Assembly (NCBI GenBank): GCA_030064795.1
Contig: JASJEI010000155.1
Location: 1-19,350, forward strand
Origin: Pleurocapsa sp. MO_226.B13
GTDB taxonomy: Bacteria > Cyanobacteriota > Cyanobacteriia > Cyanobacteriales > Xenococcaceae
Length of the DNA: 19,350 nt
Reading direction: 5' to 3'
Shown here: positions 13,701-19,350 of the stretch, one piece after another
Layout: each line of letters begins with the position of its first letter
Numbering within the stretch: the first letter of the stretch is position 1
Notes under the pieces: generated by a model
Seen by the model: the letters and a program-made list of their open reading frames with translations, nothing else
Databases searched by the model: none
What the model was told of the DNA's origin: nothing
Translations under genes and position numbers: made by a program

Positions 13701-16700
13701 TTAGATTCGGCAGTTGCGCTGAACTTCAAGAAGGCGATTTCCTGCATTATCAGTGCGATATGCCGTCAAAATTATCTCGCCACTTTCTGTTACCTTGATT
13801 CCTCTGGCTGGTTGGATTTTACCCTGACTGGTTTCTATGGGCTGAGGAATGGCTGATATAGAGTTGTCAACCTGCCCGTCAATAATGACGCTAGCCGAAT
13901 TCAAGGGTAAATCTGGAGAAGGAGCAGCACCACCTTTTCCTGTAATAGTTAAACTATTTCTAGTTGCTACTGCCCTATCCTTACTACAAGCTTGGGCGAC
14001 AGTTTCTCCAGTTTCGACTATATTTCTCGGTAATTCTGTTACTCCCTGGATAGGGTCGAAATTGAGAATATTGAGATTGACATTGCCATCTAAATTAAAT
14101 TCGGAACTAGCATCAATATCATTAGTTGAATCATTCTGAGGACGTTCTTGTATACCAAATAATGACTCAGCATTGATGTTAATATTTCCACCTATTCCCT
14201 CGTCGGCACTGGCTAAAATATCGTTATTACCATTAGGAAAGGCAATTATAAATCTGGCATCGATATTTAAGTTCCCGCCATTGGCATCATTAAAGGCTTC
14301 GGCAGAAATCTTACTACCGTTATCAAGAGTCAAATCTTCAGCAATTTCTAAAGTAATTTCACCGCCAACACCAGCTTGAGTAGAGGCAGAGATCTTGCCA
14401 TTATCTAGTTCGAGAGTCTGGCTTCTAATAGATATACTTCCTCCGCTTCCCGTACCTTGGCTATCAACAATGACTTGACCATTGTTACTAATAATTAAGT
14501 TCTCTGGTGCTTGTTCGGGAAGCATCCCAATATTTACATTGCCTCCATTACCAGTTGAGTTGATAGTAGTATCGGCATAGATTCCACTGGGAGCATCTTG
14601 TAGATCGTTTAACAACTGCGAGCCTGCGCCAAAATCTACAAATTCAGCCGAAGATTGAACGCTGTTATCAATGGTAAGGCGATCGCTAATATTCAAATTA
14701 ATGTTACCAGCATTACCGCCACCATCAGTAGCAGCCAAAATTTTACCGCCACTTGCTAAATCTAACGTTTGAGCATCGATCGTGATTGCACCACCATCAA
14801 AATCATTAGCAGTAAAAGCATTAATAAATGAATTTTCCATCAAACGCAGATTATCGACATTGATAGTTATATTTCCTGCTGCACCAATACTACTATTTAC
14901 AGTATTAGAAGCAATAAATGCCACATCATCTAGTATTAGTTCGCCAGCATTAATCTCAATAGTTCCACCCGTCCCTTCAGAATTTTCTCTGCTCAAACCC
15001 GCAACTATTTGAGATGGCAATCCATCTTCTGATAAACCTTCAAGTAAAATCTGCTGTCCAGCGGTAATAGTTATGCTACCACCATCTCCTTTAGCCTGTG
15101 AATCAGCTAAAATGAAATTACCATTAGTGGAAAACAGAGAACCATCAGTCTCGATAGTTATATTTCCCGCATTACCTTCTGCACCTCCCCGTGTCTGAGA
15201 CTGAATCTGAGTACTATTATTAAGATTAATATTTCCCACCACATCAATATTAATATTCCCTGCATTTCCTTCTCCCGCAGTATCGGCAACTATCTCAGCA
15301 TTATTGGTTAAATTTAACTCGCCACTATTTAAAGATATGCTTCCTCCATTTCCCGTAGCAGTACCTTCTACTGTGCTTATGATTTTTGCATCATTTGAAA
15401 GTGAAATCGCATCAATAGCACCGTTGGTAGTAATGGTAATATTTCCAGCATTACCTTGTCCCTTAGTTTTAGCTGTTATGTTTGCACTATTTCCAATGAG
15501 CAGAGCATTAGCAGTAATATTTATATCTCCAGCATTACCGCCAACATTTTCTCCTAATTCAGTCAGAACATTCGTGCCATCGCCGTCTAAAAAAATAGTT
15601 TCTTCTACATTAATCTTAATATTTCCAGCATCTCCTTGACCTCTAGTATCTGCCAAAATTAACGAACCATTGGAAGCTTCAAATGAACCAGCAGTGATAT
15701 TGATATCTCCTCCATTTCCCTCTGCGCCAGCCTGTACTTGTGAAAGAATAAGATTACCACTAATAGAAAATGTATTTTCTACATCAATATTGATATTACC
15801 TGCATCACCTTGAGAACCTGTTGAGCTATCTGATTGAAGTGCTGGTAGGCTAGCACCACCTGATAACGTACCTCGTTCGCCAATTTCATAAGAACCAGCA
15901 GTAATGTCAATATTACCTGCACTCCCCATACCTAAAGTGTCTATCCCTAGCTGGGTAAGAATGAAACTATCTGTGTTTTGAGTAAATGTATCTGATACTT
16001 GAATAACTACATTGCCTGAACTTCCTGAAGCTCCTTGTTGTACGTCAGCAAGAATTAAAGCAGCATCGGTTAATGATAAAGATTGAGTATCTATAAATAT
16101 ATTTCCTGCGTTACCATTGCCTTGTTCCTGAATAACTTCGGTATTAAAACCTCGAATTTGGCTTAAAAGAACACCCTGATCTAAGACAACTTCATCAGAA
16201 TTAATCGTTATATTGCCTCCGTCTCCTTCTCCAAAAACACTAGTATCAATTACAGCTACATTACTAAGCGACAAAGTTTTAGTGTCAATCTCGATATTGC
16301 CCCCATTACCAAGAGCATTGCTTTGCCCACTGCTATTATTTCTTCTAATAGAAGACAAGCCAACATTGTTGCGTATTCCTGTAGCAAGATCTCTTTCTGT
16401 TGTAATCGGATCTATATCCGAAAGAGGTGCTTGTCTGGGTTGTCCGAGTAATCTTACTGACTCAGTGGCATTAATCGTAATATCGCCTGCTTGAGCATTT
16501 TCTGAACCCATATTTTCTGCTATTCCAGCAAATAGTTCACTTTGGTCTGACAAAGTTAGATTACGAGCATTAATATCGATCGAGCCTCCACCACCAGCAC
16601 GGACATTAACTGCTGCTCCCTCAGTTAGAGAAATATCTGCCCTTTCTATAACTTCAGAAAAACTCAAGCTCAAATTTTCATTCAAGTCGATCGAACCTGC

Positions 16701-17357
16701 TGTGGATAATCCTCCAAGCTCAACTCTACCTCCTGGTGCAGTAATTAAACCACCTTCTAATTTGATGTCGCCACCGATTAAGCCGATAGTTTCCCCTGGT
16801 GCTACTTGTAAGCCAATATTATTCGCAGTCGAACGATTAACGATTTCTCCTGGTTCATCGCGAAAATTCAAACCAATGGGAGCATTTATAGTAAGTATCG
16901 GTTGTGCTAGATTATCTACCGCGCTAAATTCCCCGTCCTCAAACAGAATACTACTGGCAGTAGAACTATAAAATGAACCGCCGATATCGAGCCTAGCATT
17001 GTTGCCAAAGATAATTCCTGCGGGGTTAATGAGAAATAAACTGGCACTACCGTTGGCTCTTATTAAACCATTAATATTAGAAATATTCCCGCCTGTGACT
17101 CGACTAAAGATATTAGAAATATCATTAGCGTTATTAAAGAAAGCTTCGTTATTCGTAGGTACGGAAAAGTCTTGAAAACTATGAAACAGATTGCTGCCTC
17201 GCGTTTCCCCTCCTGTAATCTCGGCTACATTGCCATTTTGATTGACAATCGTATTAACCGTACCATCGGAAGCGATCTGAGCTAGGAGGGGGCTAGTATA
17301 CAAACAGCCGAGAGTACCGAAAGAAAGCTGTAGTGAGACGAATAGAGCTTTATGCAC
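13701..17357 (-). CDS. Filamentous haemagglutinin N-terminal domain protein (TpsA-like exoprotein)
   Basis: A 1218-residue secreted protein of two-partner secretion type. It starts at GTG 17357; no in-frame ATG lies just upstream. A signal peptide is clear (hydrophobic 4-24, likely cleavage around TSPLLAQ). The TPS domain follows, with GGETRGSNLFHSF (50-62), IRANGSASLFLINPAGIIFG (about 99-118) and LDIGGSFYSSTA. From about residue 240 to 1080, roughly two dozen beta-helix repeats recur around GNAGNINI-like cores. The C-terminal region (about 1123-1218) holds the only two cysteines outside the signal peptide, C1124 (QACSKD) and C1216 (RNCRI), plausibly a disulfide, with a TGKGGAAPSP motif between them. 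Such proteins are exported by a TpsB pore and act in adhesion or as surface fibres. No TpsB gene is in this window. hpnH is divergent across 212 bp. Confidence 0.93.
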   Translation of the reverse strand: MHKALFVSLQLSFGTLGCLYTSPLLAQIASDGTVNTIVNQNGNVAEITGGETRGSNLFHSFQDFSVPTNNEAFFNNANDISNIFSRVTGGNISNINGLIRANGSASLFLINPAGIIFGNNARLDIGGSFYSSTASSILFEDGEFSAVDNLAQPILTINAPIGLNFRDEPGEIVNRSTANNIGLQVAPGETIGLIGGDIKLEGGLITAPGGRVELGGLSTAGSIDLNENLSLSFSEVIERADISLTEGAAVNVRAGGGGSIDINARNLTLSDQSELFAGIAENMGSENAQAGDITINATESVRLLGQPRQAPLSDIDPITTERDLATGIRNNVGLSSIRRNNSSGQSNALGNGGNIEIDTKTLSLSNVAVIDTSVFGEGDGGNITINSDEVVLDQGVLLSQIRGFNTEVIQEQGNGNAGNIFIDTQSLSLTDAALILADVQQGASGSSGNVVIQVSDTFTQNTDSFILTQLGIDTLGMGSAGNIDITAGSYEIGERGTLSGGASLPALQSDSSTGSQGDAGNINIDVENTFSISGNLILSQVQAGAEGNGGDINITAGSFEASNGSLILADTRGQGDAGNIKINVEETIFLDGDGTNVLTELGENVGGNAGDINITANALLIGNSANITAKTKGQGNAGNITITTNGAIDAISLSNDAKIISTVEGTATGNGGSISLNSGELNLTNNAEIVADTAGEGNAGNINIDVVGNINLNNSTQIQSQTRGGAEGNAGNITIETDGSLFSTNGNFILADSQAKGDGGSITITAGQQILLEGLSEDGLPSQIVAGLSRENSEGTGGTIEINAGELILDDVAFIASNTVNSSIGAAGNITINVDNLRLMENSFINAFTANDFDGGAITIDAQTLDLASGGKILAATDGGGNAGNINLNISDRLTIDNSVQSSAEFVDFGAGSQLLNDLQDAPSGIYADTTINSTGNGGNVNIGMLPEQAPENLIISNNGQVIVDSQGTGSGGSISIRSQTLELDNGKISASTQAGVGGEITLEIAEDLTLDNGSKISAEAFNDANGGNLNIDARFIIAFPNGNNDILASADEGIGGNININAESLFGIQERPQNDSTNDIDASSEFNLDGNVNLNILNFDPIQGVTELPRNIVETGETVAQACSKDRAVATRNSLTITGKGGAAPSPDLPLNSASVIIDGQVDNSISAIPQPIETSQGKIQPARGIKVTESGEIILTAYRTDNAGNRLLEVQRNCRI

Positions 17358-17569
17358 TTTAGTATTATTAATGATTCCAAGTAACGTGGCTTCAAAAATA
17401 ATACCATTCTTAAAGCTTATTTTGAGTGATTTATAGTTTTTCGTGCATTACTTGACAAAATTTAGCAAAAGCTTAAAGATGCGCGATCGCCCTAACCCAA
17501 TTTTTACCAGGCGTATTACAATAACCCCAAATGGAGATTAGGTGTGTTTGAGGAAATAGAGATAAAGTC

Positions 17570-18586
17570 ATGGCAATTCAACTTCAGCAAGCAGTTACAG
17601 TCGGCAAGTATTTGGTCACTCAGCGTCTGATGGGACGCAAACGTTTTCCTTTAGTCTTGATGCTTGAGCCATTATTTCGTTGTAATTTGGCTTGTTCTGG
17701 CTGCGGTAAGATTCAACATCCCACGGAGATCTTAAAGCAACATCTTACCCCCCAGCAGTGTTTTGCAGCAGCCGAGGAATGCGGTGCGCCTGTGGTTTCA
17801 ATTCCAGGAGGAGAGCCTTTATTGCATCCTCAGATTGATGAGATTGTTCGTGGTTTAGTAGAGCGCAAAAAGTTTGTTTATCTTTGTACTAATGGTTTAT
17901 TACTGGAAAAAAGCCTGGATAAATTTGAACCGTCTCCCTACTTTACCTTTATGGTTCATTTAGATGGATTACGAGAACATCACGATAAATGTGTAGATCG
18001 TCAAGGAGTATTTGATAAGGCTATAGCAGCAATTCGCGCTACAAAAAAAAGAGGTTTCCGTGTAAATACCAATACAACTGTTTTTGAAGGGACAGATCCT
18101 CAAGAAATGCAAAAATTCTTTGATTTTCTTGACAGTTTGGGTATTGACGGAATGACAATTTCTCCTGGCTACAGTTATGAATGGGCTCCAGACCAAGAAA
18201 GTTTTCTCAAACGAGAGCAAACTAAAGCTTTATTCCGAGAAATTTTAGCTCCTTGGAAATCTGGTCAAAAGAAATGGAATTTTAACCACAATCCCTTGTT
18301 TTTAGAATTTTTGATCGGAGATAAAGACTTTGACTGTACTCCCTGGGGTAGTCCTAGCTATAGCGTTTTAGGTTGGCAAAAACCCTGTTACCTACTCAAT
18401 GAAGGACATTATTCTAGCTATCAAGAATTAATTGAAAATACCCAATGGAGTAAATACGGAAAACAGAGCGGAAATCCCAAATGTGCTGACTGTATGGTTC
18501 ATTGCGGATACGAACCCACCGCAGCTACCGCAGCCCTACAACCCGAAAATATGGGTAAAGCGATCGGAGCTTTATTTGGAGGCTAA
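17570..18586 (+). CDS. hpnH: Adenosyl-hopene transferase HpnH (radical SAM)
   Basis: A 338-residue radical SAM enzyme that joins the 5'-deoxyadenosyl group of S-adenosylmethionine to hopene, the first step toward C35 extended hopanoids (membrane lipids). The 4Fe-4S-binding CxxxCxxC motif is CNLACSGC (C38, C42, C45). GGEPLLHP (about 85-92) is the SAM-contacting GGE motif. The C-terminal DUF3463-type region includes C305, C308 and C312 in CADCMVHC, followed by [11 protein letters not shown]. Length and motif spacing match the HpnH family closely. ATG 17570 follows a modest GAGA about ten bases upstream. The squalene-hopene cyclase and other hpn genes are not in the window, so the pathway is dispersed here. 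A HIP1 site lies in the divergent upstream region. Confidence 0.93.
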   Translation: MAIQLQQAVTVGKYLVTQRLMGRKRFPLVLMLEPLFRCNLACSGCGKIQHPTEILKQHLTPQQCFAAAEECGAPVVSIPGGEPLLHPQIDEIVRGLVERKKFVYLCTNGLLLEKSLDKFEPSPYFTFMVHLDGLREHHDKCVDRQGVFDKAIAAIRATKKRGFRVNTNTTVFEGTDPQEMQKFFDFLDSLGIDGMTISPGYSYEWAPDQESFLKREQTKALFREILAPWKSGQKKWNFNHNPLFLEFLIGDKDFDCTPWGSPSYSVLGWQKPCYLLNEGHYSSYQELIENTQWSKYGKQSGNPKCADCMVHCGYEPTAATAALQPENMGKAIGALFGG

Positions 18587-18694
18587 TATTCCATACATTA
18601 ATAAGTACGAATTTGGTAGAGAAATTTAACTTTTTACACTTTTTTATTACACTACCCATTTGGCTACCAGATTATTGGCTCAAGGCGATCGGGT

Positions 18695-19135
18695 TTATTC
18701 TTGTTTCTTGAGAGTTTCACGTACAATTAAAACTGAGCAAGGAGCATGATGGGTCACGTAATTACTTACGCTGCCCAGAAACATTTCTTTGGCACCCGTG
18801 AGACCTCTACTACCCATTAAGATCGTGTCTACTGACCATGTTTGAGCAAAATCGCAAATAGTACGCCCAGGATTACCAAAATCTTGGGTAAATTCAACAT
18901 TGACTCCTGCTGTTGTCGCTTCTTGGGCAAGCGATCGCAACGCTTCCAATCCTCTTTGTTTAAATTTTTGCCATCGTTCTTCATAAACTGAGGTCAAAGA
19001 TTCATCCTTAGCAGATGGAATAATCTGTAACAGAATAAGTTTGGCATGAGTTGTCTGTGCCAGAAATAGAGCAGTGTTATAGACACTTTTATTGGCATCT
19101 GAGAGGTCTAATGCCACCAAAATTTTATTAGACAT
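18695..19135 (-). CDS. Universal stress protein, UspA family (ATP-binding type)
   Basis: A 146-residue single-domain Usp protein. It opens KILVALDLSD with the nucleotide-contacting aspartates of the first strand. Near the C terminus it carries the ATP-binding pattern G-x2-G-x9-G-S as GSRGLTGAKEMFLGSVS (about 113-129), ending with the strand APCSVLIVRE. Members with this motif bind ATP and respond to stress, starvation or redox state; the specific signal cannot be told from sequence. It converges with hpnH across 108 bp that hold no clear terminator hairpin. The gene stands alone. Confidence 0.92.
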   Translation of the reverse strand: MSNKILVALDLSDANKSVYNTALFLAQTTHAKLILLQIIPSAKDESLTSVYEERWQKFKQRGLEALRSLAQEATTAGVNVEFTQDFGNPGRTICDFAQTWSVDTILMGSRGLTGAKEMFLGSVSNYVTHHAPCSVLIVRETLKKQE

Positions 19136-19222
19136 GATTGTTCGAGCGAAACCATAGTAAGAAAGTAACTGTCGAGATCGATTCTTTACGATTAATTAAT
19201 AATGTTACTAGTGGTTCGACCG

Positions 19223-19350
19223 CCAGGGCAAACGCACCTTATTTTTACAATGCTTACAGGATAAAGGTTTGAGCCATTATTTACTTTTGTAACTAAAATT
19301 TGAAAGTCTTGCTACGTAAGGTTTACAGAATTTAGATGCGTTTGCCCTGG
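19223..19350. repeat. MITE-like structure with 14-bp perfect inverted repeats at the window end
   Basis: CCAGGGCAAACGCA (19223-19236) is mirrored exactly by TGCGTTTGCCCTGG (19337-19350), the last bases of the window. The 100 bp between are A/T-rich and non-coding, with weaker similarity continuing inward from each end (CTTACAGG near 19253 versus GTAAGG near 19316). This fits a miniature inverted-repeat element or two facing repeat ends. A target duplication cannot be tested because the window stops at the repeat. Confidence 0.6.

Noticed and set aside
13849..16971. Several open frames on the plus strand opposite the TpsA-like gene
   Set aside because: They are antisense shadows of the repetitive Gly/Asn/Ile coding sequence, rich in Pro/Ala/Ser/Ile runs, without domains or ribosome binding sites.

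Overview
The window looks cyanobacterial. The highly iterated palindrome GCGATCGC (HIP1) recurs (for example near 5478, 9377, 10031, 11889, 17484 and 18932). The gene set also fits: a CyRepA1/DUF3854-type replication protein, a cyanobacterial-type HtpG, HpnH of hopanoid synthesis, and a large filamentous-haemagglutinin (TpsA-like) exoprotein. I cannot name the genus from sequence alone. Both ends of the window fall inside inverted repeats, as expected of a contig that stops at repeated elements.

Region 1 (1-3740) is one compact DDE transposon. It has about 158-bp terminal inverted repeats, of which the outer 24 bp of the left copy lie before base 1. Between them are a serine resolvase, a TniA-like transposase and a TniB-like AAA ATPase, with no recognisable TniQ or cargo. 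The resolvase and transposase are broken by single-base frameshifts (one and two respectively); the ATPase is intact. The element sits in the 3' part of a minus-strand replication gene.

Region 2 (3720-7049) is a decayed plasmid-type replicon. It contains a CyRepA1-like primase/helicase gene split by a one-base deletion at its Walker A motif and truncated by the transposon. Upstream are three contiguous 22-bp iterons, a second set of GTTAGC/GCTAAC sites, A/T tracts and a small hairpin, then an XRE-type regulator that has lost its 5' end.

Region 3 (about 7053-8662) is a solo-tnpB (IS1341-type, IS200/IS605 superfamily) element. It has a hairpin at each end. Its TnpB belongs to the variant group with a displaced RuvC-II glutamate and no zinc ribbon. 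A tiny divergent ribbon-helix-helix gene shares a 36-bp intergenic gap with tnpB, and that gap holds two ACGCAA boxes 11 bp apart. The element lies exactly at the border between the replicon remnant and ordinary genes.

Region 4 (8693-19135) is chromosomal in character and free of frameshifts: a GltS-family sodium/glutamate symporter, CoaX pantothenate kinase, HtpG chaperone with a clear terminator, a 1218-residue TpsA-like secreted protein, HpnH, and a universal stress protein. These are mostly single-gene units. The last 128 bases form a MITE-like inverted-repeat structure.

The likely history is integration (or chromosomal residence) of a plasmid-like replicon that then decayed: all four single-base frameshifts fall in the first 5 kb. 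The most interesting items are the TniQ-less resolvase transposon, the iteron cluster beside the dead rep gene, and the TnpB-RHH pair.
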